A program made the position numbers and the translations under genes. From Prevotella sp. UBA1378 (lineage in GTDB: Bacteria; Bacteroidota; Bacteroidia; Bacteroidales; Bacteroidaceae), in the NCBI GenBank assembly GCA_002305505.1, contig DBRC01000023.1, forward strand, positions 1-28,023: a DNA stretch of 28,023 nucleotides, in the 5' to 3' direction. The notes below the pieces were generated by a model, which was given only the letters and a program-made list of their open reading frames with translations, was not told the origin of the DNA and searched no databases. Of the stretch, positions 1 to 8,685 are shown in pieces (position 1 is the stretch's first letter; the number at the start of each line of letters is the position of its first letter).

Positions 1-543
1 GCTCAGGAGATCAGGCTGTATATAGAAGCATATTTTGCTGACTTGCTTTTGCCCTGGACTGTAGAGATAGCTTTGCTCATTTGTGCAATTGAAACGACAA
101 TAGGCTTGATGGCTTTGGGCAAGAAATATAAATTGATGGTTTCCGTTTTCTTTCTCGGATTAATGTCGTTCTTTCTATGGCTTACAGGTATCAATTTGTT
201 TATGCCATCGCTTGTTGGTAGTATTGAATCATGTGGCTGCTTTGGTGAATTCATTCATTTTTCAGCAGTTGGTTCATTCATAAAATGTATCGTTCTCTTT
301 ATCATGTCGCTTGCTCTTTTCCTTCTTTTGATCAAGGAAGGTGAGCGTCTTCATATACAAGATCTCTTGAAGGATTGCAATGTGCCTATCACATCCATGA
401 TAGGACTATCTTTGCCTTTGTATTCGTATTTGTGCTTCGAAAGGCTAGACCATGGATATTATTTAGTTGGATTTGTGGTAATGGCTCTGTTTTTATTAAT
501 TGTAATGGTGCATCATTATAGTCATAATGGAAAAAATAATTAA
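1..543 (+). CDS. MauE/DoxX-like redox-associated membrane protein (5' partial)
   Basis: The reading frame is open from the first base of the window, so the N-terminus is missing; about 180 residues are visible. They form roughly four hydrophobic segments, with an E-T-x-x-G-L-M element in an early helix and a short CGCFG motif (cysteines at visible residues 78 and 80). That cysteine motif in a four-helix protein is characteristic of the MauE/DoxX redox membrane family, whose members are thought to pass electrons for disulfide handling in the cell envelope. The stop overlaps the next gene by 17 bp, so the two are translationally coupled. Family assignment rests on motif and topology; the redox partner and substrate are not visible. 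A start at 43 (TTG) is unlikely because the frame continues upstream. Confidence 0.72.
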   Translation, partial: AQEIRLYIEAYFADLLLPWTVEIALLICAIETTIGLMALGKKYKLMVSVFFLGLMSFFLWLTGINLFMPSLVGSIESCGCFGEFIHFSAVGSFIKCIVLFIMSLALFLLLIKEGERLHIQDLLKDCNVPITSMIGLSLPLYSYLCFERLDHGYYLVGFVVMALFLLIVMVHHYSHNGKNN

Positions 544-1342
544 ATATATTATCACTACCATCTTGGTGTTGGTTGTTGGATACGGATGTTGGCTGTTTTT
601 GCGAGTTACAACTTTCGACTACTTTACCATTCCTTCACCTTCAATGTACCCAACTTTGAAGCCTGGTGATAAAGTGATTGTCAACAAGCTATTGATGGGA
701 GCTCGTATTTATACAGAACTGAAATATGATCCTAATGGATGTGAGCTCAAGTCATTCAGAATTAAAGGATTGCGAAGCGTGAAGCATGATGATATTGTAG
801 TATTCAACAATCCAAATCATTCAGGACGTATATCTTTCATTATGAATGAAGACATGTGTAAACGTGTAATTGCGATTCCTGGTGATAGTTTGAGCATTGT
901 GCATGGTATTTATAGGAACAATAACTATAAGAAGATATTTGGTTTTAAAAAAGAGCAGCAACGTCTCTTCAATACACCGAACGATCAACTATATCCGATG
1001 TCGTTGCAATGCTATCCATTTGATGGCAGTGTACCATGGACTATCAAAGAATTTGGCCCTTTTTACATTCCAAGAAAGGGTGATGTAATCCGCCTGACTC
1101 CACGTGAGGCTGTTCTTTATAGAATGATTTTAGCTTGGGAGACCGGTAAGGAAATTACTTGGAATTGGCAAAATGGCAAAGTATATGCAAACGGAAAAAC
1201 AATTGGACAGCATATCTTTATGCACAACTATTATTTCGTAGCGGGCGATAATGTTATGGACTCTGATGATTCTCGTTATTGGGGCCTGCTTCCAGAGGAG
1301 TATATTATAGGTATCGTTGCAAAAGTAATTCATGCTAATTAA
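527..1342 (+). CDS. lepB: Type I signal peptidase (S26 family), operon-specific paralogue
   Basis: A 271-residue inner-membrane protease that would remove signal or leader peptides from exported proteins. One N-terminal membrane segment (about residues 7-26) is followed by the box B motif IPSPSMYPTLKPGD, with catalytic Ser39. The general-base lysine is K112 in CKRVIAIPGD, and box E (GDNxxDSxDSRxWG, about residues 240-255) is present, so the Ser-Lys dyad and substrate-binding boxes look intact. It overlaps the MauE-like gene upstream by 17 bp and the next gene by 11 bp. Its place in an export operon rather than a housekeeping locus suggests a dedicated role in maturing the cargo of the pump encoded downstream (inference). 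Confidence 0.9.
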   Translation: MEKIIKYIITTILVLVVGYGCWLFLRVTTFDYFTIPSPSMYPTLKPGDKVIVNKLLMGARIYTELKYDPNGCELKSFRIKGLRSVKHDDIVVFNNPNHSGRISFIMNEDMCKRVIAIPGDSLSIVHGIYRNNNYKKIFGFKKEQQRLFNTPNDQLYPMSLQCYPFDGSVPWTIKEFGPFYIPRKGDVIRLTPREAVLYRMILAWETGKEITWNWQNGKVYANGKTIGQHIFMHNYYFVAGDNVMDSDDSRYWGLLPEEYIIGIVAKVIHAN

Positions 1343-3002
1343 TAATCTCTATAACCAATTAATCATGATAAAAGCTATTGACATTTTAAGAATGGTTGTC
1401 ATTGTCGTATTGATGATGACAACTCTCTTGTATGTTGACACGAGATGGACAGCGCATGACATGTTTATCTATCAAGGAATAGCCATATTATTTATAATAG
1501 GAACTGTTGTACATATAATACAAAAGCAGAAACTTAGAATCACGGTAGTAGATGCAGTAGTTACCCTTTGGTTCATTTATTATGTATTTAGAGCATGGTT
1601 GGGAAACGAATGGCCATGCAGAATGGAATTTCTTAAAACAGCCGGATTGTACGTTCTGTATTTTATGTTGCGTTTGCTACTTGATCGTACAGAACTATCA
1701 AGCAAGTATCTAATATTTATCATTACAGTATGTGGAAGTATAGAGGCGATGCTAGGTATTGGACAATTTTGTGTCAATACGTCAAATAACTTGCCATTTC
1801 AACATTTTGGCTCGTTTTTGAACCCTGGTCCTTATTCAGCCTATTTGATGCTAGGAATTGTTCTTTGTATTGCAGCGATGAACAATTTTCAGGGGAAAGT
1901 CAAAATATTTATGACTATACTCCTATTTCTTATGGCTATAGTACTACCTGTTACATTTAGTAGAGCTGCCTTTTTAGGATTAGGAGTGTTCTTGCTGTTA
2001 CTATATAAGAACAAATATTGGCGATACAGGTATATTTTGCTATTGTCATTATTTGTAGGCTGTACTGCAATTTATTTTCTAAAGCAAGGGTCGGCAAATG
2101 GCAGGATAATAATCTGGGAAGTATCTCTATCCTCATGGTTGAGCCATCCCTTGTTTGGAGTTGGAATTGGAGGTTTCTTTAATACATTCGCGGAAGGCAT
2201 GGTTTGCAGAACAGGTTCAATGGTTAGTGTATATTCTGTTGATGTGCCTGTTTCAACATTTAATATTGCAGTAAAAATCTTATTGGAACAAGGAATAATA
2301 GGATTTATTTTCGCATTACTAACAGTTTCAACAGTTATGGTTGGACTATTTGAAAATAACAGACCTTTATTCTATGGTCTCTTATCATTATTGATATTTT
2401 CAATGTTCTCATATCCATTCGAGTTATTGCCATATAACGTTATCCTTGCAATAATCGTAGCTTGGAATGAATCAACGTCTGGTAAATTGATTACAGAATT
2501 TGGAACAGTCAGGTATCTATTACCAGTATGTGTGTGTGCTTCTGCTAGTTGGTACATGGGAGCGTTAATTGGAAAATGCCATAAAGCGGATAATCTTTTA
2601 AAGAATTCAGTTGGTAAATCCATAGCAGAGCTTCAAGAAATAACTAATTCTATAGTAAACTTAGAAAGCGACAATGCTACTTTTCTATTTGATTATGGGA
2701 CAATGCTTCGAAAGACAGGACGTTATCAAGATAGTAATGCAATCTTAAGAATGGGAACAAGATGTAGTGCAGATCCGATGTTCTATATACTTATTGGAAA
2801 TAATTATAAGGATATGAAATGGTATGAACTGGCAGAACAATCATATAACAAAGCTTTTGCTGTCATGCCGAATCGTTTATATCCGCTATATCGCCTCATG
2901 CTATTGTATAAAGATAATGGTAGAAAGAAGGAAGCGATAAAAATGGCTAAACGTGTAATAGATATGAATCCAAAGATAATTCCCCAGCAACATCTGATAT
3001 GA
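1332..3002 (+). CDS. Wzy/O-antigen-ligase-like membrane protein with C-terminal TPR repeats; 3' end probably frameshifted
   Basis: A 556-residue polytopic protein. About ten hydrophobic helices fill residues 10-410, with a large periplasmic loop between late helices as in the Wzy_C/O-antigen ligase family. Residues about 420-550 are soluble helical TPR-like repeats (for example the NNYKDMKWYELAEQSYNKAF stretch). Bacteroidota proteins with this architecture often lie in peptide or exporter loci rather than LPS loci, so ligase activity should not be assumed. ATG 1332 overlaps lepB by 11 bp; ATG 1365 is an alternative start. The reading frame ends at 3002, but the +2 frame from 2978 continues as NSPATSDMKQEAMMLLGG and ends at 3049, just before the next ATG. 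That is the pattern expected of a 1-nt deletion near 2976-2985 in an originally longer C-terminus. Confidence 0.78.
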   Translation: MLINNLYNQLIMIKAIDILRMVVIVVLMMTTLLYVDTRWTAHDMFIYQGIAILFIIGTVVHIIQKQKLRITVVDAVVTLWFIYYVFRAWLGNEWPCRMEFLKTAGLYVLYFMLRLLLDRTELSSKYLIFIITVCGSIEAMLGIGQFCVNTSNNLPFQHFGSFLNPGPYSAYLMLGIVLCIAAMNNFQGKVKIFMTILLFLMAIVLPVTFSRAAFLGLGVFLLLLYKNKYWRYRYILLLSLFVGCTAIYFLKQGSANGRIIIWEVSLSSWLSHPLFGVGIGGFFNTFAEGMVCRTGSMVSVYSVDVPVSTFNIAVKILLEQGIIGFIFALLTVSTVMVGLFENNRPLFYGLLSLLIFSMFSYPFELLPYNVILAIIVAWNESTSGKLITEFGTVRYLLPVCVCASASWYMGALIGKCHKADNLLKNSVGKSIAELQEITNSIVNLESDNATFLFDYGTMLRKTGRYQDSNAILRMGTRCSADPMFYILIGNNYKDMKWYELAEQSYNKAFAVMPNRLYPLYRLMLLYKDNGRKKEAIKMAKRVIDMNPKIIPQQHLI

Positions 3003-3051
3003 AACAAGAGGCAATGATGTTGTTAGGAGGAGAACAAAATAACAAATAATA

Positions 3052-4524
3052 ATGAGAAGAAAAATAAAAACAATATTATCGGTCTTTTGCTTGTGTTGTG
3101 GTTCAATGCATGCGCAGAATGTTACCTTGGAAAACGTTATTAAAATAGCACAAGAGAACTCTCTTGATGCCCAAATAGCACGCTTCTCTTTTATGAGCAG
3201 TTATTGGCAATATCGTTCATTTAAGGCACAGCTTCTTCCATCGGTAAATTTAAATGGTAATCTTGGTAATTTCAATCACTCGGTTGTAGAGACGCGTGAC
3301 TATGAAACAGGTAAGGTAAATCAGGTAAATAATAATACCATGACCAACTATCTGACACTCTCATTAGATCAGCAATTGGCTGCAACTGGAGGTACTATTT
3401 CTTTGCAGTCGTATTTGTATCGCTTGGACCAATTTACATATAATGTGAAAACATATAACTCTCAACCTTTTAAAATTAGTTACACCCAGAGTTTGCGTTC
3501 ATTTAATAGTTTAAAGTGGGAGAAGAAGACTGCACCTGTGGAATACCAGATTGCAGAACGTAAATATATCAGCGCTTTAGAGGATGTCAAATTAAACGCA
3601 ACTGCATTATTTTTTAATGTATTGGCTGCTCAGTCTGAATATAAACAGAGTCTTGCAACCGTAGCAGATAGAGAGAAGCTATATGAGATATCAAAGAGCA
3701 GGTTAAAGCTTACAACAACAACTAAAGGTGATGTGTTGCAAATGGAACTTTCTTTGTTGAATGCTAATATGGCTGTGAAGAAAAACAAGATAGCATTAGA
3801 TGAAGCAATGTATGCTTTGTTTTCATATCTGCATATATCAGACTATTCTCAAGCAGAGCTTGTTCCTCCATTTCAAGTTCCTGATTTGCTGATCAATACA
3901 GACGATGTACTTCAGAAAGCCGTTACCAACTCATCTCACAGTCTAGAACAAAAATTACAATTACTTGTTGCAAAGAAAGCATTGGCGCAAGCAAAATCGA
4001 GTAAAGGAATACAGATGACATTAAGCAGTGAATTAGGTTTTACTAAAACTGGCCAAACATTTGATGCAGCATATAAAAATTTAATGGATAATGAAATCAT
4101 AGGTTTAACTGTGTCATTGCCAATTTTTGATTGGGGAGTAAGCAAGGGGAAAGTTAAAATGGCACAAGCTCAACTTGATATAATAAAAACACAAATAGAG
4201 CAAAATCATTTGGACTACTTGCAAGAGCTTAGAAAGAAGGTAACTCAGTTTAATATTCAGCCAATGCAATGTCGTGATGCTCTGAGAGCGCAGGAGATAG
4301 CTGAGGAACGATACGAGATTACACGGAAACGTTTTGAGACAGGTGCAATTTCGGTTACTGATTTAAATACCGCACAACAAGAAATGGAATATGCAAAAGC
4401 ACAGTATATCAATCAATTACAGTCGTTTTGGAATGACTACTATTCTTTGCAGAAATCAACTCTTTACGACTGGCAGAATCATCGAGACCTGACAGTTGAT
4501 TTTGATAAAGTGATTAACCAATAA
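3052..4524 (+). CDS. TolC-family outer-membrane efflux channel
   Basis: A 490-residue outer-membrane factor that would form the exit duct of the RND pump encoded downstream. Residues 1-21 are a signal peptide (positive start, hydrophobic core, ending near MHA/QN). The rest is two repeats of long amphipathic helices rich in Q, K, E and A separated by strand-forming segments, as in the OEP (TolC) domain; the second-half motif GAISVTDLNTAQQE is typical. Length fits the family. It begins 49 nt after the upstream stop, or 2 nt after that gene's apparent original stop at 3049, and 21 nt separate it from the adaptor gene. All genes point the same way, so co-transcription is very likely. Confidence 0.92.
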   Translation: MRRKIKTILSVFCLCCGSMHAQNVTLENVIKIAQENSLDAQIARFSFMSSYWQYRSFKAQLLPSVNLNGNLGNFNHSVVETRDYETGKVNQVNNNTMTNYLTLSLDQQLAATGGTISLQSYLYRLDQFTYNVKTYNSQPFKISYTQSLRSFNSLKWEKKTAPVEYQIAERKYISALEDVKLNATALFFNVLAAQSEYKQSLATVADREKLYEISKSRLKLTTTTKGDVLQMELSLLNANMAVKKNKIALDEAMYALFSYLHISDYSQAELVPPFQVPDLLINTDDVLQKAVTNSSHSLEQKLQLLVAKKALAQAKSSKGIQMTLSSELGFTKTGQTFDAAYKNLMDNEIIGLTVSLPIFDWGVSKGKVKMAQAQLDIIKTQIEQNHLDYLQELRKKVTQFNIQPMQCRDALRAQEIAEERYEITRKRFETGAISVTDLNTAQQEMEYAKAQYINQLQSFWNDYYSLQKSTLYDWQNHRDLTVDFDKVINQ

Positions 4525-4545
4525 TTCATTCAAAAATATATAATT

Positions 4546-5655
4546 ATGAAATATAAGAAACTTACGATCTCATGTATAATGAGTGCTACGATATTGGGAG
4601 GTATTGGGTATGCTACATATGTTTATAGCAACAAAACAGAATCTGACGAAGACAAGACCATTCCACTTGTTAAGCAAGAGAATGCGGTAGCAGAAGTAGA
4701 TACAATCGTATTACATAAACAAGTATTCCAGAAACAACTTCTTTGCAATGGTAAATTGGTTGCTATTAGAAGAGCGGAATTAATGTGTCCACATGCTGGC
4801 GAGATATTGAAAAGCGTAACTGTGAAAAATGGCCAGCGTGTTGCTGCTGGTATGTTACTGGCTGTTGCTGAAACACGAGATAAACGAAATGAAGTGGAAA
4901 AAGCTGCCCACGACATTGAACGCGCGAGGGTTGAACTACAAGACAAGTTGATTGGGCTGGGATATGATGGTGATGTCAAGAAAGTACCTGCTGACGTATT
5001 ACATAGAGTAGAAGTTACATCTGGATATTATTCAGCCAAGTATTCCATGAAATCAGCAAAGGCATCACTTTCCGATTGTCAGCTGCGTGCTCCTTTTAGT
5101 GGAAAAATTGCCAATCTTGTAGCGCGACCTCATCAGCGCGGAGATAAGTTTTGCACACTCATAGATGATTCTTATTTCGATGTAGAGTTCCAAGTGTTAG
5201 AAGCAGAACTTACTTCAGTTAGGATTGGATCCAGAGTAAGGGTATCACCTTTCATCGACGAGAGCATATCCCTGATAGGGTCAGTAGTAGAGATCAATCC
5301 CACTATTGATGAAAGGGGAATGGTTACTATTAAAGCACGAATAAAAAATATTTCTAATAAATTATTAGATGGTATGAATGTAAAAGTGATTATCGAGAAT
5401 TCAGTACCAAATATGCTTGTGGTGCCAAAAGAGGCTGTCTTAGAGCGTGATGGCTATCATGTGGTATTTGTTTATGATCCAAATAAGCATCGTGCAGTAT
5501 GGACATATGTTGATGTCTTATATAGTAACATAGATTGCTTTGCCATCACAGACTGTTCCAAGAAAGACTCTAAAATACATGTAGGTGATATTGTTATTAC
5601 TTCGGGAAATCTGAACCTTGCTGATGATACTGAAGTGAAGATAGCAGATAACTAA
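4546..5655 (+). CDS. RND efflux periplasmic adaptor (HlyD/MFP family)
   Basis: A 369-residue membrane-fusion protein linking the inner-membrane RND permeases to the TolC-like channel. An N-terminal membrane anchor (about residues 8-27) is followed by the first half of a lipoyl-like domain (HAGEILKSVTVKNGQRVAAG), a rather short helical hairpin, and the second lipoyl half (LRAPFSGKIANL). The C-terminal part is beta-barrel-like and contains the conserved LVVPKEAVL element. It lies 21 nt after the TolC-family gene and 12 nt before the first RND gene. No lipobox cysteine is apparent, so membrane anchoring is probably by the N-terminal helix. Confidence 0.92.
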   Translation: MKYKKLTISCIMSATILGGIGYATYVYSNKTESDEDKTIPLVKQENAVAEVDTIVLHKQVFQKQLLCNGKLVAIRRAELMCPHAGEILKSVTVKNGQRVAAGMLLAVAETRDKRNEVEKAAHDIERARVELQDKLIGLGYDGDVKKVPADVLHRVEVTSGYYSAKYSMKSAKASLSDCQLRAPFSGKIANLVARPHQRGDKFCTLIDDSYFDVEFQVLEAELTSVRIGSRVRVSPFIDESISLIGSVVEINPTIDERGMVTIKARIKNISNKLLDGMNVKVIIENSVPNMLVVPKEAVLERDGYHVVFVYDPNKHRAVWTYVDVLYSNIDCFAITDCSKKDSKIHVGDIVITSGNLNLADDTEVKIADN

Positions 5656-5667
5656 AGTAAGTACGCC

Positions 5668-8600
5668 ATGCTTCGTTCCATTATTCATCGTCCAATAGCT
5701 GTCACAATGACCATGATAGCCATGGTAACACTTGGTGTGCTTGCTTTTCAAAGAATACCTGTATCATTAATGCCCAACATAGATGTTCCTATAATTGTCG
5801 TACAAATTCCTGCACAAGGAAGTTCAGCTCGTGAAATAGAGCAACGTTTAGTTTCACCAATACGCCAACAACTTTCACAGGTTGCTGGTTTGAAAGATAT
5901 TGAATCCATATCACGCACGGATATCGGTTTAATTACACTAACATTCGATCCTGGAAGCAATATGAATCTTCTATTTATTGATGTAAATGAGAAGATTGAT
6001 CGTGCAATGAGCTATATGCCAAAAGACATGGCTCGTCCAAAAGCCATGAAAATTGGTGCCATGGATATTCCTGCATTCTATGTAGATGTTGTTGGTGATA
6101 AACCAGAGCAAACATCTCAGCTAGTACAGAACGTCATCAGAAAACGATTTGAACAATTGCCACAAGTAGCAATGGTCGACTATAGTGGTTTGGTTGGATC
6201 TCAAATAACAATAACTCCAGATGAGTCACAAACAAAGGCATTGGGAATTACAAACAAAATGATAGAGAAGGCTATAAGTGATAATAATATTATGCTAGAA
6301 ACCTTAAGTGTACGTGATGGTATTTACCGATACAGCATTCATTTTGATTCTCAAATTCTTTCTGTTAGTGACATAGAAAATATTTATCTTCAGGTTGAAG
6401 GTAGACTTATCCAACTGAAGGATGTTTGTAGAGTGGAAGAACATCTGGCAGAAAAAAAAGGCATTATCAAATCAGACGGTAATGATGCTATTACTTTAGC
6501 CATAATTAAGCAAACAGATGCTCAGATGAGTGACTTGCAACAAGGCGTAGATTCTCTTATGTCGGACCTTGAAAAAGATTATCCAGAACTAACATTTAAG
6601 GTTACTCGCGACCAGACACGCTTGCTTTCATATAGCATGGACAATCTAGAGTTGAACCTTGTTCTGGGTATTATTATGGCAAGCATTGTTTTGTTCTTGT
6701 TTATTGGCGGTTGGAGATTACCTTTGTTAGTTGTTATTTCAATTCCATTGTCATTGATACTGACTTTATTATGCTTCTATTTGGTGGGGATATCTTTAAA
6801 TATCATATCGTTGTCAGGACTCATACTTGGTGTAGGTATGATAGTAGATAATGCTATCATTGTAACTGACAATATCAGACAAAAAGGTGAAGTGTCGGAA
6901 AAGAATATCGTAAATGCAGTTAAGGAAGTTTTTATGCCAATGCTTTCATCTGTATTGACAACCTGTTCTGTGTTTATTCCATTGATATTCTTAAGTGGCA
7001 CTGCTGGTGCTTTGTTTTACGATCAGGCAATGGGCATATCGTTTGCCTTGTTCTGTTCACTGGCGGTTGCAGCCTTGGTGGTACCTGTTTACTATTTTTT
7101 ATTATGCAAGAATAAAGTATTAAAAGCCCCCAATAATTCTTCGCTTTCATGCAAACTGAACAATCGGCTTTCTCGTTGTTATGAGCTGGGGATGAAGTTT
7201 ACTATGCGTCATATTATATTGATGACAGTTGTTTTCTCAGCATGTATAATAGTAATCATAGTGCTGTTTCCTTTTATACATAAGGAACGAATGCCTGAGA
7301 TTGCTCATGATGATGCGCTTGTAACTGTTGATTGGAATGAAGGCATCACTCCTGAAGAAAATGAACGTAGAATGACGGGATTACTTCAGGAAGTAAAGTC
7401 ATTAATAGAAACCAACACTTTGATGGTAGGTGGTCAAGACTTTGTTTTATCTCATACCAAGAATATAACAAGCAACGAAGCTGTTTGTTATATTAAGTGC
7501 GCCTCTCCAGAGAAGTTAGAACAAGCCATTAGCAAGATTACTAATGCTGTAAACTTACGCTATTCTACAGCAATGGTGGAGACAGGATTAGCAGCAAATA
7601 TTTTTGATTTGTTATTTTCAACAGATGAGCCAGATCTCCGAATCAAGATACAGGATGATAAAGGAGGATGTCCAAGCGTTGCGAAGACTCGAATGATAAC
7701 TGACTCAATACGTGCAAAATTTCCAAAGTTGAGAATACAGCCTGTAGCCACAGAAATCTATTTGGAATATGAAACTGATGCCGAACAGATGGTATACTAT
7801 AATATTACATATCAGCAACTTTATGACCGTATTAAGGAGTTAGTTGGTACAAATAGTATTTATAATATCAGCAGTGGTGGAGAGAACCTGCCAGTAGTGA
7901 TTGGTGGCACGAGTCGTAATGCACAAACTCTATTGAGTAATATTGTAACTAATAACTATGGCATTGATATTCCTATATTATATCTTGTAAAAGAAAAGCG
8001 AGCCGAGGATTACAAGTATCTTTATGCTAGTAACGAAGGTGAATATTCTGTGATCGATATTGGAAAGGCAAGTGATTCAAATATTAAAAAGGTCATGAAA
8101 TATGTTAAATCATTAGCAGAACATGATAATACACTTCAAACATCTTTTATGGGTAGTTACTTCTCATCTCGAAGTATGGTTAGTGAGCTTGTTATGGTTG
8201 TAATCGTTGCACTGTTATTGCTCTATTTCATACTTGCTGCTCAGTTTGAAAGTATTATCCAGCCAATGATAATTCTAATAGAAGTAGTGATAGATGTTGC
8301 ATTAGTCCTAGTTGCTGTATGGGTAGCAGGAGAGTCGATAAATATTATGTCGATGATTGGTATCGTTGTGATGAGTGGTATTGTTATTAATGATTCCATT
8401 TTGAAGGTGGATACTATTAATAGGATTTATCGAGCAAATCCAGATCGAACTCATCACAACTTGTTGAAAGCAATAATTCTTGCAGGAAATCGTCGTTTAA
8501 AACCAATTATTATGACTTCGCTAACTACAATACTTGCCATTGTTCCATTTCTTCATAAGGGAGACATGGGATCTGCTTTGCAATTCCCATTATCGTTCAC

Positions 8601-8685
8601 TATTGTTGTGGGTATGATAGTTGGTACACTTGTTAGTTTGTATTTTGTACCAATGGTTTATTATCTTCTTTATCGTAAATCATGA
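5668..8685 (+). CDS. RND efflux permease, subunit 1 (HAE1-like)
   Basis: A 1005-residue inner-membrane RND transporter with the family's duplicated layout: one helix, a large periplasmic porter domain, five helices, then a second copy. The first-half motif after the amino-terminal helix (PVSLMPNIDVPIIVV) and the TM4 motif GVGMIVDNAIIV are clear. In TM4 the first proton-relay acid of AcrB (D407) is kept as D394, but the second (D408) is N395. In TM10 the AcrB lysine (K940) position is M902 in GIVVMSGIV. The last codons overlap the next RND gene by 4 bp (ATGA), implying coupled translation and fixed stoichiometry. The substrate cannot be read from the sequence. Confidence 0.93.
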   Translation: MLRSIIHRPIAVTMTMIAMVTLGVLAFQRIPVSLMPNIDVPIIVVQIPAQGSSAREIEQRLVSPIRQQLSQVAGLKDIESISRTDIGLITLTFDPGSNMNLLFIDVNEKIDRAMSYMPKDMARPKAMKIGAMDIPAFYVDVVGDKPEQTSQLVQNVIRKRFEQLPQVAMVDYSGLVGSQITITPDESQTKALGITNKMIEKAISDNNIMLETLSVRDGIYRYSIHFDSQILSVSDIENIYLQVEGRLIQLKDVCRVEEHLAEKKGIIKSDGNDAITLAIIKQTDAQMSDLQQGVDSLMSDLEKDYPELTFKVTRDQTRLLSYSMDNLELNLVLGIIMASIVLFLFIGGWRLPLLVVISIPLSLILTLLCFYLVGISLNIISLSGLILGVGMIVDNAIIVTDNIRQKGEVSEKNIVNAVKEVFMPMLSSVLTTCSVFIPLIFLSGTAGALFYDQAMGISFALFCSLAVAALVVPVYYFLLCKNKVLKAPNNSSLSCKLNNRLSRCYELGMKFTMRHIILMTVVFSACIIVIIVLFPFIHKERMPEIAHDDALVTVDWNEGITPEENERRMTGLLQEVKSLIETNTLMVGGQDFVLSHTKNITSNEAVCYIKCASPEKLEQAISKITNAVNLRYSTAMVETGLAANIFDLLFSTDEPDLRIKIQDDKGGCPSVAKTRMITDSIRAKFPKLRIQPVATEIYLEYETDAEQMVYYNITYQQLYDRIKELVGTNSIYNISSGGENLPVVIGGTSRNAQTLLSNIVTNNYGIDIPILYLVKEKRAEDYKYLYASNEGEYSVIDIGKASDSNIKKVMKYVKSLAEHDNTLQTSFMGSYFSSRSMVSELVMVVIVALLLLYFILAAQFESIIQPMIILIEVVIDVALVLVAVWVAGESINIMSMIGIVVMSGIVINDSILKVDTINRIYRANPDRTHHNLLKAIILAGNRRLKPIIMTSLTTILAIVPFLHKGDMGSALQFPLSFTIVVGMIVGTLVSLYFVPMVYYLLYRKS

